Below, in pieces: positions 6,751 to 14,057 of a stretch of DNA of 17,101 nt. How positions within the stretch are numbered: position 1 is the first letter of the stretch; each line of letters opens with the position of its first letter. The notes beneath the pieces are model-generated. The model ran no database searches and was not told where the DNA came from. It was given only the letters and a program-made list of their open reading frames with translations. Origin of the DNA: CAZDQL01 sp964507325. Its GTDB lineage: Bacteria > Planctomycetota > UBA1135 > GCA-002686595. The stretch lies in NCBI GenBank assembly GCA_964507325.1, contig CAZDQL010000119.1, positions 1-17,101 on the forward strand, in the 5' to 3' direction. A program made the translations under genes and the position numbers.

Positions 6751-7266
6751 ATGTCCTCCTTCAACAAGGTCATCTTGATGGGCAACCTGACCCGTGACCC
6801 GGAGCTCAGGTACACGCAGAACAACGTCGCCATCTGCAAGCTGGGGCTGGCGGTCAACCGCCGCTTCAAGGACGGGCAGACCGGGGAGTGGCGCGAGGAG
6901 CCGACCTTCGTCGACGTCACGATCTTCGGCAAGCGCGGTGAGGCCTTCGAGAAGTACCACCGCAAGGGTGCGTCGGCCTTCCTCGAAGGGGAGCTGCGGC
7001 TCGATACCTGGGACGACAAGAACACCGGCGCCAAGCGCAGCAAGCTGTACGTGGTGGCGGAGAACTGGGAGTTCGTCGGCGGTGGGCGCCGGGAGAGCGG
7101 CGGTCAGGAGGGTGGCTACGGCGGGTCGCGACGGGAGCAGCAGCAGCAGCCCGCCGCCGATCCCTACGGCGGCCCCGCGCCCGCCCAGTCGGAACCGGGG
7201 GGCTACGGCGACTACGGTTCCGGTGGGGGCGGGGACTCGATCGAGGTCGACGACACCCCCTTCTAG
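6751..7266 (+). CDS. ssb: Single-stranded DNA-binding protein
   Basis: 171 residues. The N-terminal OB fold (about 1-110) begins MSSFNKVILMGNLTRDPELR and continues with the typical FVDVTIFGKRGE, ASAFLEGELRLDTW and SKLYVVAENWEFVG segments. A Gly/Gln/Pro-rich disordered linker (about 112-162) follows, ending in the acidic tip EVDDTPF, equivalent to the DDDIPF tip that recruits repair and replication proteins. Upstream in-frame ATGs exist, but they would add unrelated sequence; 6751 gives the canonical N-terminus and has a GGAG in place. SSB coats single-stranded DNA in replication, recombination and repair. The moaDE fusion begins 15 nt downstream, so the pair is probably cotranscribed. Confidence 0.97.
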   Translation: MSSFNKVILMGNLTRDPELRYTQNNVAICKLGLAVNRRFKDGQTGEWREEPTFVDVTIFGKRGEAFEKYHRKGASAFLEGELRLDTWDDKNTGAKRSKLYVVAENWEFVGGGRRESGGQEGGYGGSRREQQQQPAADPYGGPAPAQSEPGGYGDYGSGGGGDSIEVDDTPF

Positions 7267-7281
7267 ACCAGCGGGCGGACC

Positions 7282-7974
7282 GTGAAGCTCACCGTGCGAC
7301 TCTTCGCCGCCCTGCGGGAGCGGGCGGGGCGCGACGAACTGGTGCTCGAGGACCTGCCCGACGAGCTGGACGTGGCGGGCCTGAAGCGCGAGATCGAGCG
7401 GCATCACCCCGAGCTCGGGAGCCTGGGCCACGTGGCGGGGGTGGTGGGGACGGAGTACGCGCGCGACGACCGGCGCTTGAGTGCGGGGGACGAGGTGGCG
7501 CTCCTGCCCCCCGTTTCCGGTGGATCCCCCGCGGACTACCGGAGGGGAGTCTTCGAGCTCTCCGCCGAGCCCCTGGACCCCGGCGCCCTGCAGGCGCGGG
7601 TCGCCTCCCCGAGCTCCGGCGCCACGGTGTGCTTCACCGGCACGACCCGCGATCGCAACCGCGGAGAGCGCGTCCTGCAGCTCGACTACGAGGCCTTCGA
7701 GGCGATGGCCGCCCCCGAGATGGGGCGCATCTTCGCCGAGTGCCGCGAGCGCTGCGGGGACGACGAGGAGCGCCAGCTGCGCATGCTCTGCGTGCACCGC
7801 ATTGGCACCGTGCAGGTGGGGGAGAGCTCGATCGTGATCGCCGTCTCGAGCCCCCACCGCGACGCCGCCTTCGAGGCCGCGCGCTTCCTGATCGACACCC
7901 TGAAGGAGCGCCTGCCGGTGTGGAAGAAGGAGGTCTACGAGGAGGGGCACTTCTGGATCGGGGACCGGTCCTAG
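7282..7974 (+). CDS. Molybdopterin synthase MoaD-MoaE fusion (MoaX-type)
   Basis: One 230-residue chain holding both molybdopterin synthase subunits, which turn cyclic pyranopterin monophosphate into molybdopterin. Residues 1-81 are MoaD: a ubiquitin-like fold from MKLTVRLFAALRERAG to LLPPVSGG, whose Gly80-Gly81 is the normal thiocarboxylated C-terminus. Residues 82-230 are MoaE, with ATVCFTGTTRD (114-124), DYEAFEAMA (135-143), HRIGTVQVGE (172-181) and KERLPVWKKE. Lys208 and Lys215 have the same spacing as the catalytic E. coli Lys119/Lys126. The start is GTG. Because thiocarboxylation needs a free Gly-Gly carboxylate, the chain probably has to be cleaved after Gly81, as known for mycobacterial MoaX. 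No other molybdenum cofactor genes lie in the window. Confidence 0.93.
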   Translation: MKLTVRLFAALRERAGRDELVLEDLPDELDVAGLKREIERHHPELGSLGHVAGVVGTEYARDDRRLSAGDEVALLPPVSGGSPADYRRGVFELSAEPLDPGALQARVASPSSGATVCFTGTTRDRNRGERVLQLDYEAFEAMAAPEMGRIFAECRERCGDDEERQLRMLCVHRIGTVQVGESSIVIAVSSPHRDAAFEAARFLIDTLKERLPVWKKEVYEEGHFWIGDRS

Positions 7975-8006
7975 GGTCGGGAGCTCCGACGCCGCTACGC
8001 CCTAGG
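7970..8006 (+). terminator. Possible hairpin terminator after the moaDE fusion
   Basis: A 7-bp perfect stem, CCTAGGG (7970-7976) with CCCTAGG (8000-8006), encloses a second small stem, TCGG (7977-7980) with CCGA (7986-7989). The stop codon of the fusion gene is inside the left arm. There is no T-run after it, so intrinsic termination is uncertain. Confidence 0.3.
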
Positions 8007-8071
8007 CAGTAGTCGGCCCGGGCAGGGTCCACCACGCGCACCGACACAGCTTCCCCCCGCCCACCCTCCGC

Positions 8072-8099
8072 TTGCCCGCGCCGGGAAGGCGCTGATACG
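8072..8099 (+). promoter_or_regulatory. Putative promoter for ETF-QO
   Basis: TTGCCC (8072-8077) and GATACG (8094-8099) have a 16-nt spacer within the 168-nt space before the gene. TTGxxC resembles the element before rpmE. A GGAG at 8131-8134, eight bases before the GTG start, is the ribosome site. Confidence 0.35.
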
Positions 8100-8142
8100 C
8101 TCCGCGCCCCCTGCGCTCCGCGGCGTCTTTGGAGATTCCACC

Positions 8143-9816
8143 GTGCCCGTGACCTCTCTCAACCTGGCCGACGTCGAGCGGGAAGAGCTTCCCGTCGACG
8201 TCCTCCTCGTCGGTGCCGGCCCCGCCAGCCTGGCCTGCGCCATCCGCCTCCAAGAGCTCCTGGCCGCCAAGGGCCTGGACGACAAGACGATCCTGGTGAT
8301 CGACAAGGCCGAGGAGATCGGCCACCACGCCCTCTCCGGAGCGGTGATGGACCCGCGCGGGATCGCGGAGCTCTACCCCGACTGGCGGGAGAAGGGCTTC
8401 CCCGTGCTCACCGACGTGACCGAGGACTGGGCCGAGCTGCTGCGGTCGGGGGGCAAGCACGTGCGCCTGGCGGGGCTCCTCTGCCCACCCCAGTTCAAGA
8501 ACCACGGCAACAGCATCGTCAGCCTGAACCGGGTGGTGGCCTGGATGGCGGAGCAGGCGGAGGCGGCGGGGATCGAGATCTACCCCGGCTTCCCCGCGGC
8601 GGAGACCCTCTACGACGACCAGCAGCGCGTGCTGGGGGTCGTCACCCGCGACAGCGGCATCGACAAGGAGGGGAACCAGAAGGGGACCTACGAGCCGGGG
8701 ATGCGCATCCTGGCGGACGTGACCGTCTTTGCGGAGGGCACCCGCGGCAACCTGGCCAAGGAGCTCTGCCAGCGCCTCGACCTCTATCGCGGGCGCAACC
8801 CCCAGACCTACGGCACCGGCGTCAAGGAGCTGTGGCGGGTGCGCGAGGAGATCGGCCAGGAGTTCCTGGGCAAGGTCGTCCACACCGGGGGCTACCCGCT
8901 GGGGACCTCCGGCTACGGCGGCTCCTTCATCTACGGGCTGCCCGAGAACCGGTTGGCGTTGGGGTTCGTGGTGGGGCTGGACCACGGCGACGCGCGGCTC
9001 GACCCCCATGCGCTCTTCGTGCACTGGAAGCAGCACCCGCGCATCGCGCACCTGCTCGAAGGGGGCGAGGTGCTGCGCTACGGCGCCAAGAGCCTCCCCG
9101 AGGGGGGATACTTCTCGATGCCGATCCTGCAGGGGGACGGCTTCCTCATGGTGGGGGACAGCGCCGGCTTCCTGAACGCCCAGGCGCTGAAGGGGATCCA
9201 CCTGGCGATCAAGTCGGGCCTGATGGCGGCGGAGACGATCGCCGAGGCCCTGGCCGCGGGGGACACTTCTGCTGCGGGTCTGGCGCGCTACACCGAGCTC
9301 TTCGAGGCCTCCTGGGCGCGCGAGGAGCTGTGGCGCACGCGCAACTACCGCCAGGCCTTCGCCAAGGGCTTCTTCACCGGCATGGCGGACTTCGCGGCCC
9401 AGCGCCTGACCGGCGGGCGCGGCTTCAAGGCGCGCCGGGAGGGGCACAGCGACGCCTCGCGCATGCGCCCCCTCTCCGAGAGCACCATGCAGCCGCCGAC
9501 CTTCAACGACTCCGACTCGATGGACAAGTTGACGGATGTCTACGTCTCCGGCGCCGTGCACGAGGAGGACCAGCCCTCGCACCTGGTGATCCCCGATCCC
9601 GACCTCTGCTCCACCCGCTGCCGGGAGGAGTACGGCAACCCCTGCCTGCACTTCTGCCCCGCCGCCGTCTACGAGTGGCCCGAGGGGAGCGACCGGGTCG
9701 TCCTCAACCCCTCCAACTGCGTGCACTGCAAGACCTGCGACATCGCGGACCCCTACGGGAACATCGAGTGGGTCGTCCCCGAGGGGGGCGGTGGTCCCAA
9801 GTACGTCGACATGTAG
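8143..9816 (+). CDS. Electron transfer flavoprotein-ubiquinone oxidoreductase
   Basis: 557 residues, matching the family length. The enzyme passes electrons from reduced electron transfer flavoprotein, fed by fatty-acid and amino-acid dehydrogenases, to the quinone pool at the inner membrane. The FAD-binding loop is VGAGPASL (23-30), followed by IGHHALSGAVMDPRG. The central quinone/FAD region has GYGGSFIYGLPENRLALGFV and FSMPILQGDGFLMVGDSAGF. The C-terminus carries the [4Fe-4S] ligands Cys505 (FCPAAVYE), Cys526, Cys529 and Cys532 (NCVHCKTCDIADP) and ends in the family signature PEGGGGPKYVDM. The start is GTG. No ETF alpha or beta genes are adjacent, so its partner is encoded elsewhere. Confidence 0.97.
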   Translation: MPVTSLNLADVEREELPVDVLLVGAGPASLACAIRLQELLAAKGLDDKTILVIDKAEEIGHHALSGAVMDPRGIAELYPDWREKGFPVLTDVTEDWAELLRSGGKHVRLAGLLCPPQFKNHGNSIVSLNRVVAWMAEQAEAAGIEIYPGFPAAETLYDDQQRVLGVVTRDSGIDKEGNQKGTYEPGMRILADVTVFAEGTRGNLAKELCQRLDLYRGRNPQTYGTGVKELWRVREEIGQEFLGKVVHTGGYPLGTSGYGGSFIYGLPENRLALGFVVGLDHGDARLDPHALFVHWKQHPRIAHLLEGGEVLRYGAKSLPEGGYFSMPILQGDGFLMVGDSAGFLNAQALKGIHLAIKSGLMAAETIAEALAAGDTSAAGLARYTELFEASWAREELWRTRNYRQAFAKGFFTGMADFAAQRLTGGRGFKARREGHSDASRMRPLSESTMQPPTFNDSDSMDKLTDVYVSGAVHEEDQPSHLVIPDPDLCSTRCREEYGNPCLHFCPAAVYEWPEGSDRVVLNPSNCVHCKTCDIADPYGNIEWVVPEGGGGPKYVDM

Positions 9817-9850
9817 CCCGAGCCCTCCTCCAACGCCCCGAACGCCCAGC

Positions 9851-11326
9851 ATGAAGATCACGGCCAAACCCGCCCCCGCCACCCTCCCCCGCACTCCCCT
9901 CCTGATCCTCCCCGTCGCCGAGGGCAGCACCCCCCGGGCGCCGAAGGGGATCGGTCTGCCCAACGGCTTCCTCGAGGCCTTCGAGGCCAAGCCGCGCAAA
10001 ACCGCCGTCACCTGGACCTCCCGCGGTCCGGCGGAGCGCCTGCTGCTGGTGGGGCTCGGCCAGGCGGACGCGGTCGACGCCGAGGGGCTGCGCCGCGCGG
10101 CGGCGGTCGCGGTGCGCCAGGCGGAGTCGCTGGGGGTGGCCCGGACCCTGCTGTGGGTGGACCGCGCCGTCGCGCGCCTCGCCGGCGGAGCGGCGGTCGT
10201 CGGTCGCGCCCTGGCGGAGGGGGCGCGGCTGGGCGCCTACCGCTACGTCGAGATGAAGAGCAAGTCGGAGGCGCCCTCCCTGAAGTCGGTGCAGGTCGTC
10301 GGCGGCGACGCCTCCCTGCGGCGCGCGGTGCGCAAGGGCGTGCTCCTGGCGGACGCCTGCGCCTACACCCGGGACCTGCAGAACCGACCCGGCAACGAGC
10401 TGCCCCCGACCCGCTTCGCCGCCGAGGCGCGCAAGCTCGCCCGGCGCAGCCCGCGCGTCACCTGTCGGGTGCTCGACGAGAAGGCGATGGCCCAGCAAAA
10501 GATGGGGCTCCTGCTCTCGGTCAGCCAGGGCTCCACCCAGCCCGCGCGGCTGATCCACCTGACCTACCGCCCCAAGGGCAAGAGCCGCGGCAAGGTCTGC
10601 TTCGTGGGCAAGGGACTGACCTTCGACGCCGGCGGGATCTCGATCAAGCCCTCCGCCAAGATGGACGAGATGCGCTACGACATGTCGGGGGGGGCCGCGG
10701 TGCTGGGGGTCTTCCACGCCCTGGGGGACCTGGACGTGCCCTACGAGGTCCACGGGGTGGTGCCCGCCTCCGAGAACCTGATCGACGGCGGAGCCACCAA
10801 GCCCGGGGACGTGCACCGCGCCATGGACGGCACCACGGTCGAGGTGAACAACACCGACGCCGAGGGACGCCTGATCCTGGCCGACGCCCTCTGCTACGCG
10901 CGCAAGAAGATTCGCGCCGACACCACCATCGACCTGGCCACCCTCACCGGTGCCGTCATCATCGGGCTGGGCCACGAGCTGTCGGGCGCCTACCCGAGCA
11001 CCGACAAGCTGCGCGACGAGCTCGTGGCCGCGGGCGAGGCGGTGGGGGAGCTGGTCTGGCCGCTGCCCCTGCTCCCCGTCCACAAGGAGGCGATGAAGGG
11101 GCGCTCGGCGGACCTGACCAACATCTCCTCCCCCGCCGTCGGCGGCGGCTCGATCACCGGCGCCGCCTTCCTCTCCTACTTCGTCGACCCGGAGAAGGAG
11201 TGGTGCCACCTGGACATCGCCGGCACCGCCTGGGGCACCACCTCCCGGGACTGGGTGGGGGGCCCCCAGGGGACCGGCGTCGGTGCTCGCTTGCTCTTCG
11301 AGTACCTCGAGACGCGCAAGCGTTAG
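9851..11326 (+). CDS. pepA: Leucyl aminopeptidase (M17 family)
   Basis: Cytosolic dinuclear-metal aminopeptidase that removes N-terminal residues from peptides. It has 491 residues from ATG 9851; an upstream in-frame start at 9791 lies inside the ETF-QO gene and is not favoured. The catalytic C-terminal half has all expected residues, each offset by 16 from E. coli PepA: Lys254 and Asp259 (GKGLTFDAGGISIKPS), Asp277 (MRYDMSGG), and Asp336, Glu338 and Arg340 (NNTDAEGRL, the family signature). DLATLTGA and a C-terminal WVGGPQGTGVGARLL segment follow. The N-terminal half is the less conserved domain. No Shine-Dalgarno sequence is evident. E. coli PepA also binds DNA; nothing here shows whether this one does. 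Confidence 0.96.
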   Translation: MKITAKPAPATLPRTPLLILPVAEGSTPRAPKGIGLPNGFLEAFEAKPRKTAVTWTSRGPAERLLLVGLGQADAVDAEGLRRAAAVAVRQAESLGVARTLLWVDRAVARLAGGAAVVGRALAEGARLGAYRYVEMKSKSEAPSLKSVQVVGGDASLRRAVRKGVLLADACAYTRDLQNRPGNELPPTRFAAEARKLARRSPRVTCRVLDEKAMAQQKMGLLLSVSQGSTQPARLIHLTYRPKGKSRGKVCFVGKGLTFDAGGISIKPSAKMDEMRYDMSGGAAVLGVFHALGDLDVPYEVHGVVPASENLIDGGATKPGDVHRAMDGTTVEVNNTDAEGRLILADALCYARKKIRADTTIDLATLTGAVIIGLGHELSGAYPSTDKLRDELVAAGEAVGELVWPLPLLPVHKEAMKGRSADLTNISSPAVGGGSITGAAFLSYFVDPEKEWCHLDIAGTAWGTTSRDWVGGPQGTGVGARLLFEYLETRKR

Positions 11327-11342
11327 CCCTCCCTCGGGACCC

Positions 11343-11422
11343 GCATCCCCACTCCGGCCTGGGGTGGCCATCGCCGCCGAAGTCGGGTCGCCGCGTCAAT
11401 CAGACCGCGGTGGTGGGGATGC
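11343..11422. repeat. 10-bp inverted repeat between the pepA end and the tRNA-Leu acceptor end
   Basis: GCATCCCCAC at 11343-11352 is the exact reverse complement of GTGGGGATGC at 11413-11422, which is part of the 3' acceptor strand and discriminator of the minus-strand tRNA. The arms are 60 nt apart. The left arm also overlaps a small local hairpin, CCCCA(N8)TGGGG, that could end pepA or tRNA transcripts. Confidence 0.5.
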
Positions 11423-11497
11423 CGGGATTCGAACCCGGATGGCCTCGCGGCCCTTGGATTTTAAGTCCAATGCGTCTACCAGTTGCGCCACATCCCC
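11411..11497 (-). tRNA. tRNA-Leu (anticodon UAA), CCA encoded
   Basis: Read on the minus strand, the 7-bp acceptor GGGGATG (11491-11497) pairs with CATCCCC (11415-11421), followed by discriminator A and an encoded CCA (11411-11413). The anticodon stem TTGGA/TCCAA encloses the loop CTTAAAA, giving anticodon UAA (11461-11463), which reads UUA and UUG. A long variable arm, GGCC-GCGA-GGCC, is the class II mark of leucine tRNAs. The T arm is CCGGG-TTCGAAT-CCCGG. It is antisense to and downstream of pepA and is a single tRNA, not a cluster. Confidence 0.97.
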
Positions 11498-11805
11498 GGG
11501 GGTGGGCCCCAGCCCCCCAGCCTACCCCAATTGAACTGCCCCCCTTCGATGGGCTTCCGGACGTCGGCCTCTAGCCAACCGCAGTCGGGCCCCCATTCCA
11601 GGCCGCCCCACGGCAGTTGTCCGCGCCCCTCCGGCGCGTCACCTCGCCGCAGGGCCTGCACCAGTGGCCGAGTGCTCCAAGTCCTTGCGGACAAAGGTGC
11701 TACGGCGATCAGTCCCGCGAAATGCCCACTGAAGGGCGGCAGTTCACGGTCTTTACGGCGGAGCGGTGGTCCGCCATCCTGACTCCCACGCCCGCCCCCT
11801 CCCCG
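11498..11805. other. 308-nt intergenic region between tRNA-Leu and the cytochrome c gene
   Basis: It should hold the divergent promoters of the tRNA (minus) and the cytochrome operon (plus), but I could not place either with confidence. An 8-bp inverted repeat, TTGTCCGC (11617-11624) and GCGGACAA (11687-11694), has arms 62 nt apart. No FNR-like TTGAT-N4-ATCAA site is present. The cytochrome reading frame stays open back to 11617, but that extension is Pro/Arg-rich, precedes the signal anchor and is probably not translated. Confidence 0.5.
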
Positions 11806-12609
11806 ATGAAGACCGCCAACCGCCGAGTCCTCCTCCTCTCCCTCGTGGGGGTCTTCTTCGTCCAGACCTACCTGGTCTACTTCGATCCCGCCGGCCGCCA
11901 ACGCCCGCCGCTCTCCCCCCAGGCCGCCCGGGGATGGCGGGTGTGGCACGACCACAACTGCCAGAGCTGCCACCAGATCCACGGTTTCGGCGGGTTTCTG
12001 GGTCCGGACCTGACCAACCTGGCCACCCGCCTGGAGGGGGGGCCGCTGCGGGAGCCGGAGCGGGCCGGGACCTTGCTGGCGCGCCTCGACTCGGTGCTGG
12101 GTTTCGGGGTGGGGGAGATGCCCGCCTTCCCCGTGGATCCGGAGGACCTGCGGGCCCTGGCGGTCTTCCTCGACGAGGTGGACCGCACGGGGGTCGGTCA
12201 GGCTCGGGTGCGCGGTCTGCGGGCGCCGCGGGAGATCCTGGGGGAGCTGCTCGACGCCTTCTCGATCGACACCCCGGCCGACGCCGACGAGCTCCGGGGG
12301 CGCCGCATCGCGGACGAGGCCGGCTGCATCGATTGCCACCTGCCCAACACCAGGAGCGTCCACCGCGCCACCGACCTGACCCGCCTCAGCGCAGAGGTGG
12401 ACTCCGAGCTCCTCGAGCAGATCCTCGTGGAGGGGATCCCCGAGCGGGGCATGCCGCGCCTCGGTCTCGCCCCCGACCAGGTCGCGGCGCTACGCGCCTT
12501 CCTGGAGCTCCTCGCCCGGCACGGCGACGAGATTCACCTCGGCTTCGAGCGCGCCGAGCGCGCGTCGAGCCGCTCCCTCAGGGGCCTGCCCTGGTTCGAG
12601 TTCCCGTGA
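11806..12609 (+). CDS. Membrane-anchored dihaem cytochrome c, NorC-like
   Basis: 267 residues from ATG 11806, chosen because it places MKTANRRVLLLSLVGVFF as an N-terminal signal anchor (about residues 8-25). Two c-type haem sites follow: CQSCH at 52-56, continued by GFGGFLGPDLTN as in NorC cytochromes, and CIDCH at 174-178. Met105 (GEMPAF) and Met216 (RGMPRL) are the likely distal ligands. NorC normally has one haem, so this is a duplicated or two-domain version. It should sit on the periplasmic side and donate electrons to the protein encoded next, whose GTG start overlaps this stop (GTGA, 12606-12609). It could equally be called a CcoP/NorC-like subunit; the exact family was not searched. 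Confidence 0.85.
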   Translation: MKTANRRVLLLSLVGVFFVQTYLVYFDPAGRQRPPLSPQAARGWRVWHDHNCQSCHQIHGFGGFLGPDLTNLATRLEGGPLREPERAGTLLARLDSVLGFGVGEMPAFPVDPEDLRALAVFLDEVDRTGVGQARVRGLRAPREILGELLDAFSIDTPADADELRGRRIADEAGCIDCHLPNTRSVHRATDLTRLSAEVDSELLEQILVEGIPERGMPRLGLAPDQVAALRAFLELLARHGDEIHLGFERAERASSRSLRGLPWFEFP

Positions 12610-14042
12610 GCCCCCCCCTGCCGGTGAACGGCGCCCTGGCGCGCAGCGAGAAGGCCCTCATGGTGATGATGGCCTCGGCGCTGGCGTGCGTGGTGCTCTC
12701 ACTGCTCGCGGGGGGGATCGGAGCCCTGTACTACGTGCCGGGGGTGGCCGCCAAGCTCAGGGCCGTGGGGGTGGACATGACCCAGCCGCGGCCGCTGCAC
12801 ACCACCTTCGCGGCGGCCTGGATCTTCCTGGGGGCCGCCGCCGGAGCCTACAAGTACCTCTTCGATCGCTTCGGAGAGCCGACGCGCGGGGACATGCGGC
12901 GCTTCCGGATCCACATGCGCTGCTGGGGCATCGCCGGGCTCGGGGTGCTCGTCACCCTGCCGCTGGGGATCACCTCAGGGCGCGAGTACCTCGGCTACCA
13001 CCCCGTCTTCTCGCTCTTCATCGCCGCCGGCTGGGTGCTCTTCGCCTGGACCTTCTTCTCGAAGGTGTGGCGCGGGTTCTGGTCGCGGCCGGTGTACGTG
13101 TACATGTGGAGCGTCGGGATCGTCTACTTCCTGTGGACCTTCGCCGAGGGGCACGCCTACCTCTTGCCCTTCGTGCGCGACTACCCGGTGGTCGACCAGC
13201 AGATCCAGTGGAAGTCGTGCGGGACGGTGGTGGCTGCCTTCAACCAGATGGTCTACGGCTCGCTGATCTACCTCGGCGAGCGCAAGAGCGGCGACGCGAG
13301 CATCGGCCAGTCGCGCACCGCCTTCGCCCTCTTCGGCGTGGGGCTCCTGAACTCCTTCACCAACTACGCCCACCACACCTACCACCTACCCCAGTCGCAT
13401 CTCGTCAAGTGGGTGGCCTTCGTGGTGAGCATGCTCGAGATCATCCTGCTGCTGCGCCTCTTCCACGACGTCACCAAGGCCATGAGGGCGAAGCGCCGCG
13501 CGTCCCAGACCTCCTTCTCCACCTCCGAGCGCCTGCTGTGGCTCTCCAAGCGCTGGAACCAGTTCCTGCTCACCCTGGCGATCGTCATCTCGGTGCCCCC
13601 CTGGAACTCCCTCATCCACGGCACCCACGTCGTGATGGCCCACGCCATGGGGTCGGAGATGGCGATCGACAGCTACATCCTGCTGGGCTTCTTCGCCTAC
13701 GTCCTGGTGGAGATCTTCCCCAAGCGCGAGGTGCGCGAGCAGCTGATCGACGGCCCGCGGGCGCGGCGCACCGTGGCGACGATGAACGCCATGCTGGTGG
13801 GCTTGGTGGCGGTGCTGATGGTCAGCGGGCTGACCACCGGCGTCACGCGCTACCTGGACCTGCCGCGACCGATCTACATGGCGGCGGTGCCCTACGGCTT
13901 CGCGGTCTTCGGAGTCGGTCTGGCGGTCTGCATTCTGCGGCTGCTCGCGTTCTGGGCGCCGCTTTTCCTGCGACCCACTCCCCACAAGGCGTGGGGCAGC
14001 GGCCACCCCGATCCCGCCCGTGGGGGCTTCTCCCGCGGTTGA
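12606..14042 (+). CDS. NorB-like heme-copper oxidase family subunit with altered active-site residues
   Basis: 478 residues with about 12 hydrophobic helices, most like NorB/cbb3-type subunit I. The GTG at 12606 overlaps the cytochrome stop; GTG 12624 is an alternative. Matches by eye to cytochrome-dependent NO reductase: helix II RPLHTTF with His65 (low-spin haem ligand), helix VII YAHHTYH with His256-His257 (FeB ligands), MLEI with Glu278, and helix X HGTHVVMAHAMG with His346 (high-spin haem ligand). Differences: helix VI (QWKSCGTVVA) has Gly206 and Ala210 where NorB has a FeB His and the catalytic Glu, and Met348 replaces the second low-spin haem His. His183 and His341 are extra and could substitute. 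It probably forms a membrane complex with the upstream dihaem cytochrome. NO reduction cannot be assumed. Confidence 0.8.
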   Translation: MSPPLPVNGALARSEKALMVMMASALACVVLSLLAGGIGALYYVPGVAAKLRAVGVDMTQPRPLHTTFAAAWIFLGAAAGAYKYLFDRFGEPTRGDMRRFRIHMRCWGIAGLGVLVTLPLGITSGREYLGYHPVFSLFIAAGWVLFAWTFFSKVWRGFWSRPVYVYMWSVGIVYFLWTFAEGHAYLLPFVRDYPVVDQQIQWKSCGTVVAAFNQMVYGSLIYLGERKSGDASIGQSRTAFALFGVGLLNSFTNYAHHTYHLPQSHLVKWVAFVVSMLEIILLLRLFHDVTKAMRAKRRASQTSFSTSERLLWLSKRWNQFLLTLAIVISVPPWNSLIHGTHVVMAHAMGSEMAIDSYILLGFFAYVLVEIFPKREVREQLIDGPRARRTVATMNAMLVGLVAVLMVSGLTTGVTRYLDLPRPIYMAAVPYGFAVFGVGLAVCILRLLAFWAPLFLRPTPHKAWGSGHPDPARGGFSRG

Positions 14043-14057
14043 GGGGCCGGGAGCTCG

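Noticed and set aside
6558..7043. Longer N-terminus for the PilZ protein
   Set aside because: It would run antisense through most of the ssb OB fold and add no PilZ-like sequence; ATG 6557 is sufficient.
8002..10011. 669-codon open frame on the minus strand
   Set aside because: Antisense to ETF-QO, which has complete family motifs; the antisense product has no recognisable domain.
9704..11371. 555-codon open frame on the minus strand
   Set aside because: Antisense to pepA, whose catalytic residues are all in place; Gly/Leu/Val/His-rich shadow composition.
11411..11497. tRNA as an integration site for a mobile element
   Set aside because: No integrase, no direct repeat of the tRNA end and no change of gene content; only a short inverted copy was seen.
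11766..12605. In-frame extension upstream of the NorB-like gene
   Set aside because: It overlaps the cytochrome c gene in another frame and is Pro/Arg/Gly-rich with no domain; the overlapping GTG at 12606 is a natural start.
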